In this document: positions 16,001 to 22,607 of the stretch, piece by piece | Position numbering within the stretch: the stretch's first letter is position 1 | Layout of the letters: the number at the start of each line of letters is the position of its first letter | DNA from: an uncultured Flavobacteriales bacterium | GTDB lineage: Bacteria; Bacteroidota; Bacteroidia; Palsa-965 | Direction of reading: 5' to 3' | Length of the DNA stretch: 22,608 nucleotides | Assembly: GCA_946478675.1 (NCBI GenBank) | Contig: CAMLEF010000027.1 | Location: forward strand, 1-22,608 | The notes under the pieces: generated by a model | The model's database searches: none | Told to the model about the DNA's origin: nothing | The model's input: only the letters and a program-made list of their open reading frames with translations | Position numbers and translations under genes: made by a program

Positions 16001-16201
16001 TTTCACGCGCTGCCCGTCGAAAAGATCCAATCCATTCTGCGTGCCCACCCACAAAAACCCGCGCGGGTCCTGCGCCATGCAGTTGATCTCGTCGGAAGAA
16101 AATCCGTCGGCCGTCCCAAAATGATTCCAGCGAAGAAACGCCGGCTCCGCGGAAAGTGAAACATTCCACAACAAAAACAAAAGCAAAACGAAGCGGCGCA
16201 T
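13058..16201 (-). CDS. Sensor histidine kinase with two seven-bladed propellers (LytS/His_kinase type)
   Basis: 1047 residues from the ATG at 16201, which gives a signal peptide (MRRFVLLLFLLWNVSLSA); an upstream in-frame start at 16327 would add a repeat-encoded leader. The periplasmic part has 14 Reg_prop-like blades of the form G-x-(L/I)W-(V/I)-(G/A)-T-x-x-G-L-x-x-(F/Y)D, for example GFLWVGTQNGLDLFD, GRLWAGTNNGIALYD and GILWMATRGGLLRFD. That is enough for two seven-bladed propellers. A Y_Y_Y domain (about 690-775) and one membrane helix (about 794-814) follow. The cytoplasmic part has a coiled coil, a His_kinase motif MNPHFIFNCMN with His847, and an HATPase domain (NAILHG, VVEDDGIGR). The architecture resembles Bacteroides hybrid glycan sensors but is split from its regulator, with which it overlaps by 4 nt. 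The ligand is unknown. Confidence 0.93.
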   Translation of the reverse strand: MRRFVLLLFLLWNVSLSAEPAFLRWNHFGTADGFSSDEINCMAQDPRGFLWVGTQNGLDLFDGQRVKNFRHAENDAASLPSNVVLSLLMDHQGRLWAGTNNGIALYDEHRHGFRVINSYTKEKEKRWCHRLYEDHSGVIWFSCIEGLGRIDPATLAVTTYSLFGPASQAQQEWGIGALLETHDGKFYIGSASGFFLFDRATKKFSGSLLPSSGAPFTTKFTDNVIQTISEDVDGTLWIATWGSGLRHYFPNDGRVETFVFKTNAQQNFNNIVLDIEWRNRPGEEDWLWLSTADNGVMIFNKRTKQFTAYRHDPADPYSLSDNYTGQLFQSTDGALWALSPHGINQLDRYAQRFESFPVTPLQPEHSYSVNVVTEDARDPSGNRLWLAMEPGGLALYDRASRKILRRYNQFPAPQHTDIPKDLVRCFFQDHSGRTWFGNDFGFFLLDTISGKAKWFRPNGGDGAKNVFEDYVSSITEDAHGILWMATRGGLLRFDPSTEQMKLFKVISDSSHREENRMRELLLAHDGRFWFTTKTRGIGCFDPATERFTTFEKELPVAYCGGIGEDSKGRIWIAHIAGLCVFDPATKKYEAYTQEQGLAGDQAFRVLVDAQDHVWVSMRGGLTCFDPATKTMRNFRKEDGLPDNTVDNLYPGKNGRVYLGWPDLVQLFTPGQLDKNPFSAPAFMTGFRVFASPVLFDRDSIAQFPLTLSYRQNILTFEFAAPDYSQPKRVHYRYRLEGFDNNWVEAGNKNFATYTNLDGGDYVFHVTAANADGVWNTQEGIFRLHVTPPFWKTGWFRLSSALAIALLVFLLYRRSVNRIRKEERQKTEFNQKVAEAEMKALRAQMNPHFIFNCMNTIDALVMQRDYEKASAFLNKFSRLIRMVLENSTHRLVPLSTDVQALEIYLQLERERFDGHFDYSVAIDELLPAEDYLVPPLLLQPFVENAILHGLRHKEGKGFLRITMTIENDQLKIVVEDDGIGRAASAELRARNRPGHRSLGTQVTNERIDIFNFTSGAKAEAETEDLFDNEGKPAGTRVILRLPLIPKNS

Positions 16202-16206
16202 TGCGG

Positions 16207-16214
16207 CTAATGTA
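16207..16214 (-). promoter_or_regulatory. Weak -7-like box for the kinase-regulator operon
   Basis: The minus strand reads TACATTAG, one mismatch from TAnnTTTG, ending 5 nt before the kinase ATG. The same close spacing to the start is seen at other genes of the window. Confidence 0.25.
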
Positions 16215-16227
16215 GAAAATTGTTGAC

Positions 16228-16357
16228 GGTTGGTTAGTTGGTTAGGTTGGTAAGAAGTTCTTAAGTGCCTAAAGTGTCTTAAGTGGTAAACCTCATTCCC
16301 CCGCAGCCTGCCCATATTCTCACGCATCTACCATTCACCCAACCAACTCATCCAACC
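16228..16357. repeat. Inverted-repeat-bounded intergenic block with internal tandem repeats
   Basis: Left arm 16228-16243 (GGTTGGTTAGTTGGTT) pairs with right arm 16341-16357 (AACCAACTCATCCAACC) with one mismatch and one gap. The left arm is built from 8-nt TTGGTTAG units (16230-16245). Between the arms lie three 9-nt units (16263-16289) and a word shared with the gap after lnt (CCCGCAGCCTGCCC, 16300-16313). No open frame and no flanking target duplication were seen. Confidence 0.5.
16263..16289. repeat. Three tandem 9-nt units AAGTGNNNN
   Basis: AAGTGCCTA, AAGTGTCTT and AAGTGGTAA are consecutive. TCTTAAGTG therefore occurs twice with an 18-nt period (16259-16267 and 16277-16285). Confidence 0.65.
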
Positions 16358-16365
16358 ATCTTTCG

Positions 16366-16373
16366 TATTTTTG
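16366..16373 (+). promoter_or_regulatory. -7 promoter box for hemH
   Basis: TATTTTTG matches TAnnTTTG exactly and ends 10 nt before the hemH ATG, implying a leader of only a few nucleotides. No convincing -33 TTG. Confidence 0.45.
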
Positions 16374-16383
16374 CCACCCCGCT

Positions 16384-17412
16384 ATGAAAACCGGTGTTCT
16401 CCTCATCAATCTCGGCACTCCCGACAGCCCTTCGACGCCCGACGTGCGCAAGTACCTTCGCGAATTTCTTTCCGACGGTCGCGTCATCGACATCAATCCC
16501 GTCGGACGCTGGGCGCTGGTGAACCTGATCATCGCGCCGTTCCGCGCACCGAAATCCGCGAAGCTGTACAAAAAGATATGGACGGACGAAGGTTCTCCGC
16601 TGCTCGTACACGGTCTTGCGCTGAAGAAGAAGCTGCAGCAGGCGCTCGGTGAAAATTACGTCGTGGCATTCGGCATGCGGTATCAATCGCCTTCGCTCGA
16701 AAGCGCGCTGGAAGAATTGCGGAAAGCACGCGTTGAAAAGATCATCGCCGTTCCGCTTTATCCGCAGTATGCCTCTTCCACCACCGGCTCCACTGTCGAA
16801 GCGCTGATGAGCCTGCTGCGCAAATGGGAAGTAGCGCCCGCGCTCGACGTCCTCTCGCGTTTCCATCACCGCAGCGAATACCTCGACGCCGTTATCGCTT
16901 CCGCGAAAAATTTCAACCCCGCCGATTACGATCACGTGCTGTTCAGCTTTCACGGCATTCCCGAACGGCACATCCGCAAAAGCGACGCGTACTACGGCGA
17001 CGGAAAATGCAGCTTCGGCGCCTGCTGCGAAACGCCGCGTGAAGGAAATCAATTCTGCTATCGCGCGAATTGCGTGCAAACCGCCAACACCGTTGCCCAA
17101 CGGCTCGGCATCGCAAGAGAGCGTTACACCGTCAGCTTCCAGTCGCGGCTCGGGAAAGATCCGTGGGTGCAGCCGTACTCCGATGCGGAGATCGTGCGTC
17201 TCGCGAAAGAAGGAAAGAAAAAGATCCTCGCGTTCTCCCTCGCTTTCGTCGCCGATTGTCTTGAAACGATTTACGAGATCGGCGTGGAATACGATCATCT
17301 TTTCCGCGAGAACGGCGGAGAGAAAGTGCAGCTGGTGCCCAGCCTCAACAGTTCGGAAGAATGGGTGAATGCGCTGAAGGCGATGGTTACGGAGCGGAGC
17401 CTTCGTACTTAA
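16384..17412 (+). CDS. hemH: Ferrochelatase
   Basis: Inserts Fe2+ into protoporphyrin IX, the last step of protoheme synthesis. 342 residues, normal family length. The N-terminus KTGVLLINLGTPDSPSTPDVRKYLREFLSD is diagnostic (quoted in parts: LLINLGTPD, KYLREFLSD). The catalytic His190 lies in FSFHGIPERH and the conserved acidic Glu294 in FVADCLETIYEI. PLYPQYASSTTGS, another family signature, is present at about residues 123-135. A Cys-rich stretch (Cys209, 214, 215, 225, 230) matches the CxxxxCC...FCYRxxC pattern recalled from Bacteroidota ferrochelatases; whether it holds a metal or cluster is not known from this sequence. The gene is divergent from the sensor kinase, and its last 26 nt overlap the convergent small gene at 17387-17743. 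Confidence 0.97.
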   Translation: MKTGVLLINLGTPDSPSTPDVRKYLREFLSDGRVIDINPVGRWALVNLIIAPFRAPKSAKLYKKIWTDEGSPLLVHGLALKKKLQQALGENYVVAFGMRYQSPSLESALEELRKARVEKIIAVPLYPQYASSTTGSTVEALMSLLRKWEVAPALDVLSRFHHRSEYLDAVIASAKNFNPADYDHVLFSFHGIPERHIRKSDAYYGDGKCSFGACCETPREGNQFCYRANCVQTANTVAQRLGIARERYTVSFQSRLGKDPWVQPYSDAEIVRLAKEGKKKILAFSLAFVADCLETIYEIGVEYDHLFRENGGEKVQLVPSLNSSEEWVNALKAMVTERSLRT

Positions 17413-17743
17413 TCTTTTTCACTGAGCCGTCCTGGAATTCCGCCACCGGACGGAAGGTCCGCGACTCCACTTCTTTTTTCGGGAGAATGATCACTTTCGC
17501 ACCCGGGCGAAGATCGATGCAAATGACTTTTTCCTTATCGCGTTTCGCTTCGATCTCAAAACGCAGGCTGTCCATGTAGCCGCTGGTAAATTGCGGCGCA
17601 AGATTTTTTTCGCAGACGACCTGGTAGGTGCCGGAAGGTGCGGACGGTCGCGCGTCGTTGAAAATATGTTTCGCCGCGAGAATGGAAACGGGAAGAATAG
17701 AAACGGATGAAACAACGACCGCAAATCGTTTGAGTAAATCCAT
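17387..17743 (-). CDS. Small hypothetical protein with N-terminal signal/anchor
   Basis: 118 residues, not recognised. A hydrophobic N-terminus (about 7-24, FAVVVSSVSILPVSILAA) is preceded by MDLLKR and fits an anchor or signal peptide. The rest is soluble and beta-prone (TYQVVCEKNL, LRFEIEAKRDKEKVICIDL, AKVIILPKKEV), with two cysteines. The C-terminal FQDGSVKKIKYEG gives a coherent folded end, which supports the frame as real even though its last 26 nt run antisense into hemH. It stands alone between hemH and a T9SS cargo gene on the same strand. Function unknown. Confidence 0.65.
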   Translation of the reverse strand: MDLLKRFAVVVSSVSILPVSILAAKHIFNDARPSAPSGTYQVVCEKNLAPQFTSGYMDSLRFEIEAKRDKEKVICIDLRPGAKVIILPKKEVESRTFRPVAEFQDGSVKKIKYEGSAP

Positions 17744-17849
17744 TGTAATGCAGGGTTCAGGTGTGCCGCTTTCGTTTACGTATTCCGTATCGAAAGGTTA
17801 GGGTTGTTGATTTCTTTTTACAGTGGGGACACCATAAAAGGAAAGAGGG

Positions 17850-20153
17850 TTATTGACGGATGAGCTTTCCGTTCATGACTTCAGCGCCCGTGCGTACCTG
17901 TACAGTATACACGCCGTTGGCAAGATCGGAAAGATCGATTTCGCAGCTGTTGGCGCCGTTACGCGCGTTGCAGGCAATGTTCTTTACTTCGCGACCGAAC
18001 TGGTCAAGGATCACGATCTGCGTGGTTCCTTCGACCGTAGCGCTGTAGCCGATCAGCACGGAAGCCGTTGCCGGGTTCGGCTGGATCGAAACGCCCGATA
18101 CCGGGATGGGATTCACCTGCACGGAAATTGTGCCGCCGTCTTTCACGTCACCGGAACGATCCACCTGCTTGAGGCGATAATAAACCGTTCCTGTCGGCGG
18201 CGACGTATCGAAGCATTCGTATTCCAGCGATTGCGTGCTGTTGCCATTGACAGCTTTGGTAGAAACCGTAGCGACCGGTGCATACGTCACGCCGTCGGTC
18301 GTGCGTTCGACCACGAAATAATCGTTGTTGCTTTCCGTAGCGGTTGCCCACTCGATGTGAACGCGGTCTTTATCGTCCTGGTAATCGCCGCGGACATACA
18401 GCATTTCCACCGGCAGCACGCAGCTGGAAACCGTTACGGTGATGCTGGCGGTACGAACAGCGCCACAGGCATCGGTCACGTTCACCGTATAATTGTAAGT
18501 GCCGTTGGTGCAGCTGTAGAAGCTGATGGTGGAAGAGGTAGCGCCCGTGCTCCACGCGTAGGTGTAACCGGGCACGCCGTATTGCGCCTGCGGATCGAGC
18601 GTGGTGGACGTGCAGCAGGTGGCGGTCACGTTCGTGGAGCCGCTGCCGGTCGCAGTGTTGCCGAGCGTCTGCAGGGTCGAACCGGAAACAGTAACGGTCC
18701 AGGTATTATTGACCGTGCGCAGGTAAGCCGCCGAGCAACCGCTTGCCCAACCGAAACAATCGATGTTTTTGACGTAGAAAGAGAGCGTTTGGTTGCTGCA
18801 GCTGGGCGTAACGCAGGTGATCAGCCATGGCGCATTGAATCCCGAACCGGAGCAGGTACCGGAAGCATTTGCGTTACAGGAATACCAGTTGTTGGTATTG
18901 GCAGGATCTTCACCGCAGGGGCCCACGAACCGGAAGCCGCCATCCGACATCCAGGCGGGTGAAAATGCGCGATAGCTGGCGCCCCACACGACGTTGGTGG
19001 GTGTTGCACCTCCGGGGAACGTTACGTTGAGCGGACCACCAAGGCAATACACGGTGGATGTCGCGCAATATCCGTTACCGGGAGAATAGATCGAGAACCC
19101 GATGGAGCCTGCGGAATAGGTTGCGGAAGCGCTGACGGCAGGATCGATCGTAACGGGATAAACGCGTGCAGGATCAAGCAGCCAGGAAGAGCTGATGAGC
19201 GTGCGGATGATGTACGTATTTCCATTGGCAATAACCTGGTAAGCCCAGTCACCGCGGATGCCGCGTACGGAAGTATTGGCATCCCACGCAAACACCGGCG
19301 ACCTGCGCGCGACTTCCTGCCCGGTGGCAACGTCGGCAATGAAGAGTTCGCCTTTCCAGAATCCATCGGGGGTGATCGTACCGCCGGTAATTGTATCGCG
19401 GAAGAGCGCATAACCGGCCGGCAGCGTGATCTTGTCGTTGAAACCGAGCCAGGTGTTCGGCTGAACGGCAGGCGCGGTAGCCAGCAGGTAATTCGTTTCG
19501 ATCGAATTCACATCGAACAGCACTTCGCGCGTAACGCCGGGCCAGATGTTTTCGGTTTTCATTCCACCGCCACCGACAGACGATGCGGTGAAGTCGGCAT
19601 TACCGGAAAGCAGCGTCGATGCCGATGCGGTAACTTCATAAAGGCCGGGATCGCGATTGAACTGCAGCGGCAAACCGGGAAGCAGCTCGAGCGTGGTCGT
19701 GCCATCAGTCGCATTAAGCGTTGCGGGAGACGGCATCTGGGAAGCCTGGTACAGACCGTTGCCCGCCGGTTGCAGGTTGGGGTCGACGGAGCGCATCCGG
19801 TTGTTGGCGTCGGTATAATTGAAATTATCCGCGGAGGTCTGAACGTAAAACTTTGTTCCGTGGCTGCCGTTCTTTACAAAATAACGGGACGTCGGCGTAC
19901 GCTTCTGCAGCAGCTCGATGCAATCGGTGCAGGGCGCATTGTAAGGAAGCACGCCATATTCGGGATGATCGTGATATGAATCGGGTGTGAGGCTGTCCAG
20001 CTCGGCAGTAATAACCTGGTGGTGATCCGGGAATGAATTAAAGTTCGGATGAAACACCTCCATGCCTCCGCTCGTGTCGGAGACGGCGAGCTGTGCCGAA
20101 GCGGAAAAAGAAAAAATCAGCAGGACCGAGAAGATCAGTAAACGTGGAGTCAT
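17850..20153 (-). CDS. Large T9SS type A sorting-domain protein (secreted, Cys-rich)
   Basis: 767 residues. Signal peptide 1-20 (LLIFSVLLIFSFSASA, then Q). The N-terminal half (about 20-350) is beta-rich and includes CTDCIELLQKR and a run ending YPVTIDPAVSASATYSAG, seen in other large extracellular repeat proteins. The middle (about 355-510) is unusually rich in cysteine (for example GYCATSTVYCLGG, CNANASGTCSGSG, TCVTPSCSNQ), which suggests disulfide-stabilised structure. A PKD/SprB-like segment (YTYAWSTGATSSTISF, VNVTDACGAV, about 525-570) is followed by a fibronectin-like module starting LPVEMLYVRGDY (about 580-685). The C-terminal 80 residues (688-767) are a type A sorting domain: VSIQPNPATASV, ILDQFGREV, LANGVYTVQV, GKLIRQ. 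Export and surface attachment by the T9SS are expected; the ligand or substrate is unknown. Confidence 0.88.
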   Translation of the reverse strand: MTPRLLIFSVLLIFSFSASAQLAVSDTSGGMEVFHPNFNSFPDHHQVITAELDSLTPDSYHDHPEYGVLPYNAPCTDCIELLQKRTPTSRYFVKNGSHGTKFYVQTSADNFNYTDANNRMRSVDPNLQPAGNGLYQASQMPSPATLNATDGTTTLELLPGLPLQFNRDPGLYEVTASASTLLSGNADFTASSVGGGGMKTENIWPGVTREVLFDVNSIETNYLLATAPAVQPNTWLGFNDKITLPAGYALFRDTITGGTITPDGFWKGELFIADVATGQEVARRSPVFAWDANTSVRGIRGDWAYQVIANGNTYIIRTLISSSWLLDPARVYPVTIDPAVSASATYSAGSIGFSIYSPGNGYCATSTVYCLGGPLNVTFPGGATPTNVVWGASYRAFSPAWMSDGGFRFVGPCGEDPANTNNWYSCNANASGTCSGSGFNAPWLITCVTPSCSNQTLSFYVKNIDCFGWASGCSAAYLRTVNNTWTVTVSGSTLQTLGNTATGSGSTNVTATCCTSTTLDPQAQYGVPGYTYAWSTGATSSTISFYSCTNGTYNYTVNVTDACGAVRTASITVTVSSCVLPVEMLYVRGDYQDDKDRVHIEWATATESNNDYFVVERTTDGVTYAPVATVSTKAVNGNSTQSLEYECFDTSPPTGTVYYRLKQVDRSGDVKDGGTISVQVNPIPVSGVSIQPNPATASVLIGYSATVEGTTQIVILDQFGREVKNIACNARNGANSCEIDLSDLANGVYTVQVRTGAEVMNGKLIRQ

Positions 20154-20173
20154 CGCCGGGGGAATTTGCCTTT

Positions 20174-20181
20174 CAAAAGTA
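20174..20181 (-). promoter_or_regulatory. -7 promoter box for the large T9SS cargo gene
   Basis: The minus strand reads TACTTTTG, an exact TAnnTTTG match, ending 20 nt before the ATG at 20153. A second exact copy of the same octamer occurs on the plus strand at 20275-20282 ahead of pabB, so the two genes have divergent promoters about 100 nt apart. Confidence 0.45.
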
Positions 20182-20274
20182 TAACAAAAAAAAGCGCATT
20201 CCCATTAAAATCCCATGAAGAGCCGCGACTGTTGATAATTCTTTTCTCCGAACGGCCGGGCCATAAATTCCGGT

Positions 20275-20282
20275 TACTTTTG
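20275..20282 (+). promoter_or_regulatory. -7 promoter box for pabB
   Basis: TACTTTTG matches TAnnTTTG exactly and ends 3 nt before the GTG at 20286. If it is used, the pabB message is leaderless. The frame upstream of the GTG would otherwise be transcribed from a separate, unseen promoter. Confidence 0.45.
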
Positions 20283-20285
20283 CCC

Positions 20286-21539
20286 GTGCAGGAAACGCCG
20301 ATACATTCACCGGAAATTGATGAATCCTTCGTCCGCCGGTTAGCGCTTTTGACGGGCGATTTTCCGCAGGCCGGTCTCCTGCTTTCCAACGGGGCGCCCG
20401 GTGCGGAAACGGAACTGCTCGCCGGTTTCGGCGCACGGCAACTGCTGAGCTTCGAACAGCCGGGCCATTGCTTCGAAGCGCTGCAAAATTTTCAACCGGA
20501 AAAGCTGCTGCTGGGCCATTTCTCCTACGACCTGAAAAATGAAACGGAAGCGCTTGCGACGTCGCATCCTGACGGTGTCGGTTTTCCCGTGATGACTTTT
20601 TTCGAGCCGGAACATCTCGTGCGAAAAAATAAAGACCAGGCACTACAGCTTTCGCACGATCTTCCTCAGCCCTCCACTCCTTTTCAAAAAACCGCAGCAG
20701 TTGCTTCGCTCCGGCAACGCACGCCGAAAGCGGAGTACCTGCAGATCGTCAAACGACTGCTGCAGCACATTCACCGCGGCGATATTTACGAGATCAATTA
20801 TTGCATCGAATTCTTCGCTGAGAATGTTTCACTCGATCCGCGCGAATTGTTTCTCCGGCTCAACCGCATTGCCGGCGCTCCGTTCTCCGCGCTGTACCGC
20901 AACGGCGATCGCTGGCTGATCTGCGCGAGCCCGGAACGTTTTCTTCTGAAGAAAGGAAAGCGCATTCTTTCGCAGCCGATCAAAGGCACACGTCCCCGCG
21001 GAAAATCGCCGGAAGAAGATGCGGCGCTGGCCATCGCGCTGCGCAACGATCCGAAAGAGCAGAGTGAAAACATCATGATCGTCGACCTCGTACGCAACGA
21101 CTTTTCCCGCATCGCCGCGCGCGGTTCCGTGCACGTCGACGAGCTCTTCGGCATTTACTCTTTCCCCACCGTGCACCAGATGATCTCGACCGTCAGCGCC
21201 GAACTGAAAGAAGGAGTTTCTCCAGTAGAAGCCATACGCGCGTCTTTCCCGATGGGCTCCATGACGGGCGCGCCGAAAGTGCGGGCGATGCAGCTCGCGG
21301 AAGAATACGAACAAATGCGTCGCGGACTTTATTCCGGAGCGGTCGGTTATTTCACACCCGAAGGCGATTTCGATTTCAACGTCGTCATCCGCAGCATTCA
21401 GTACAACGCAGCGACGGGCTATCTTTCTTTTATGGTCGGCTCTGCGATCACTGCGAATGCCGATCCGGAAAAGGAATACGAAGAATGTTTGTTGAAAGCA
21501 GGTGCGTTGCTGAAAGCGCTGGGGACGGAATGGATTTGA
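20286..21539 (+). CDS. pabB: Aminodeoxychorismate synthase component I (chorismate-binding enzyme)
   Basis: Converts chorismate plus ammonia (from a glutaminase partner) to 4-amino-4-deoxychorismate for folate synthesis. 417 residues from the GTG at 20286. The frame is open to a TTG at 20166, but the extra 40 residues are basic and unlike the family, and a -7 box sits in that stretch. The chorismate-binding domain (about 150-415) has PIKGTRPRG with Lys233; the lysine in place of alanine in PIxGT separates PabB from anthranilate synthase TrpE. Further signatures are IMIVDLVRND, TVHQMISTVSA, FPMGSMTGAPKVRAM, YSGAVGYF and the final VGSAITANADPEKEYEE. TrpE or an isochorismate synthase are the alternatives, and both fit the motifs less well. 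The glutaminase subunit (PabA/TrpG) is not in the window. Confidence 0.93.
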   Translation: MQETPIHSPEIDESFVRRLALLTGDFPQAGLLLSNGAPGAETELLAGFGARQLLSFEQPGHCFEALQNFQPEKLLLGHFSYDLKNETEALATSHPDGVGFPVMTFFEPEHLVRKNKDQALQLSHDLPQPSTPFQKTAAVASLRQRTPKAEYLQIVKRLLQHIHRGDIYEINYCIEFFAENVSLDPRELFLRLNRIAGAPFSALYRNGDRWLICASPERFLLKKGKRILSQPIKGTRPRGKSPEEDAALAIALRNDPKEQSENIMIVDLVRNDFSRIAARGSVHVDELFGIYSFPTVHQMISTVSAELKEGVSPVEAIRASFPMGSMTGAPKVRAMQLAEEYEQMRRGLYSGAVGYFTPEGDFDFNVVIRSIQYNAATGYLSFMVGSAITANADPEKEYEECLLKAGALLKALGTEWI

Positions 21540-21557
21540 GAGCAAATTTGATTTAAT

Positions 21558-21604
21558 AAAAAGCAGACCTCGAAGGTTAAAAAAACCTTCGAGGTCTGCT
21601 TTTT
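21558..21604. terminator. Bidirectional terminator, perfect 21-bp stem with A5 loop
   Basis: Bases 21558-21578 pair perfectly with 21584-21604 around an AAAAA loop. The stem starts with five A-T pairs, so each strand ends in a T-run. It sits 18 nt past the pabB stop and 19 nt past the stop of the convergent reductase gene, and serves both. Confidence 0.95.
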
Positions 21605-21623
21605 ATAATTGACTCTTGAATCG

Positions 21624-22607
21624 CTACGGCTGGTCGTAATCCACCACGACGCGTTCCGTAACCGGATGCGACTGGCAGGTGAGGATATAGCCCTGCTCCA
21701 CTTCTTCATCGGAGAGCGCGTAGTTCATATCCATCTTCACTTTTCCTTCCATCACTTTCGCGCGACAGGTGCAGCATACAGCTCCTTTGCAGGCGTACGG
21801 CGCATCCAGTCCGCCGTCGAGAGCAGCATCGAGGATCACCTGTCCGTCCGAAGGAAGGTCGATGTTCAGCTCTTCGCCATCCATGATGATGGTGACTTTG
21901 CTGACAATCTTTTCCGAAGACGCAGAAGCCGCTTCCGCTTTTTTCACGTCTTCGAGAACGGTGGTGAAATATTCGATATGGATTTTCTTCGGATCGGCTT
22001 TTAGATTCGTGAGCACGTTCTTCACGTTCTCCATCATCGGGCCGGGACCGCAGATGAAATATTCGTTGTCTTCGTTGAGGCCGATGTGATTTTCGATCAG
22101 CGCTTTCACTTTGTCTACCGAAAGCACGCCGGTGTACAATTCGGGCAGGCCGCTCTTCGGTTCCTCGAGAACGTGATAAACTTTCAGGCGATCGATATGC
22201 GAAACAGCCAGTTCATCGAGTTGCGCGCGGAAGATCGTAGAAGCTTCATCGCGGTTGCCGTAGATCAGCGACACGCGACTCATCGGTTCAGCGCTAAGCA
22301 CCGACTTGAGGATCGACAGCATGGGCGTGATGCCGCTGCCGCCTGCGAAAAGCACGTAATGTTTCTTGTTCGAAGCGCTGAGCGGCGAATGGAAATTTCC
22401 CATCGGCGTCATCACCTCGATCGTTTCGCCCGGCTTCAGCTTGTCGTTGACGTACGTCGAGCCTTTGCCGTCCTTCACTTTCTTGATGGCGACACGGTAT
22501 TCGTTATCGGTAACGGGGCTGCTGCACAACGAATAGGAGCGACGGATCTCTTCGCCGTTCACATTCAGCTTGAGCGTAAGGTACTGACCGGAAAGATACC
22601 GGTACTC
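21624..22607 (-). CDS. Ferredoxin--NAD(P)H reductase with C-terminal 2Fe-2S domain (PaaE/PaaK-like), 5'-truncated
   Basis: The frame stays open to the window edge, so the true start lies beyond 22608; 327 residues plus stop are visible, of about 350 typical for the family. The order is FAD domain (YLSGQYLTL, then RRSYSLCSSP, which binds FAD), NAD(P) domain (FAGGSGITPMLSILKS, LIYGNRDE, FICGPGPMM) and a plant-type 2Fe-2S ferredoxin domain with C-x4-C-x2-C (ACKGAVCCTCRA) and a last Cys in ILTCQSHP. It passes electrons from NAD(P)H to an oxygenase or other acceptor. The layout fits PaaE (PaaK), the reductase of phenylacetyl-CoA epoxygenase, but no paaABCD genes are visible. Many Bacteroidota carry stand-alone members, so the pathway is left open. 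Confidence 0.9.
   Translation of the reverse strand, partial: EYRYLSGQYLTLKLNVNGEEIRRSYSLCSSPVTDNEYRVAIKKVKDGKGSTYVNDKLKPGETIEVMTPMGNFHSPLSASNKKHYVLFAGGSGITPMLSILKSVLSAEPMSRVSLIYGNRDEASTIFRAQLDELAVSHIDRLKVYHVLEEPKSGLPELYTGVLSVDKVKALIENHIGLNEDNEYFICGPGPMMENVKNVLTNLKADPKKIHIEYFTTVLEDVKKAEAASASSEKIVSKVTIIMDGEELNIDLPSDGQVILDAALDGGLDAPYACKGAVCCTCRAKVMEGKVKMDMNYALSDEEVEQGYILTCQSHPVTERVVVDYDQP

Noticed and set aside
14912..16159. 415-codon plus-strand frame across the sensor kinase propellers
   Set aside because: Antisense to 14 well-formed propeller blades; Arg-rich with no recognisable fold.
17853..18962. 369-codon plus-strand frame under the large T9SS cargo gene
   Set aside because: Antisense to the sorting domain and Cys-rich region; no start context or domain.
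20166..20285. N-terminal extension of pabB from TTG 20166
   Set aside because: Adds 40 basic residues not expected in the family, overlaps the divergent promoter region and contains an exact -7 box.
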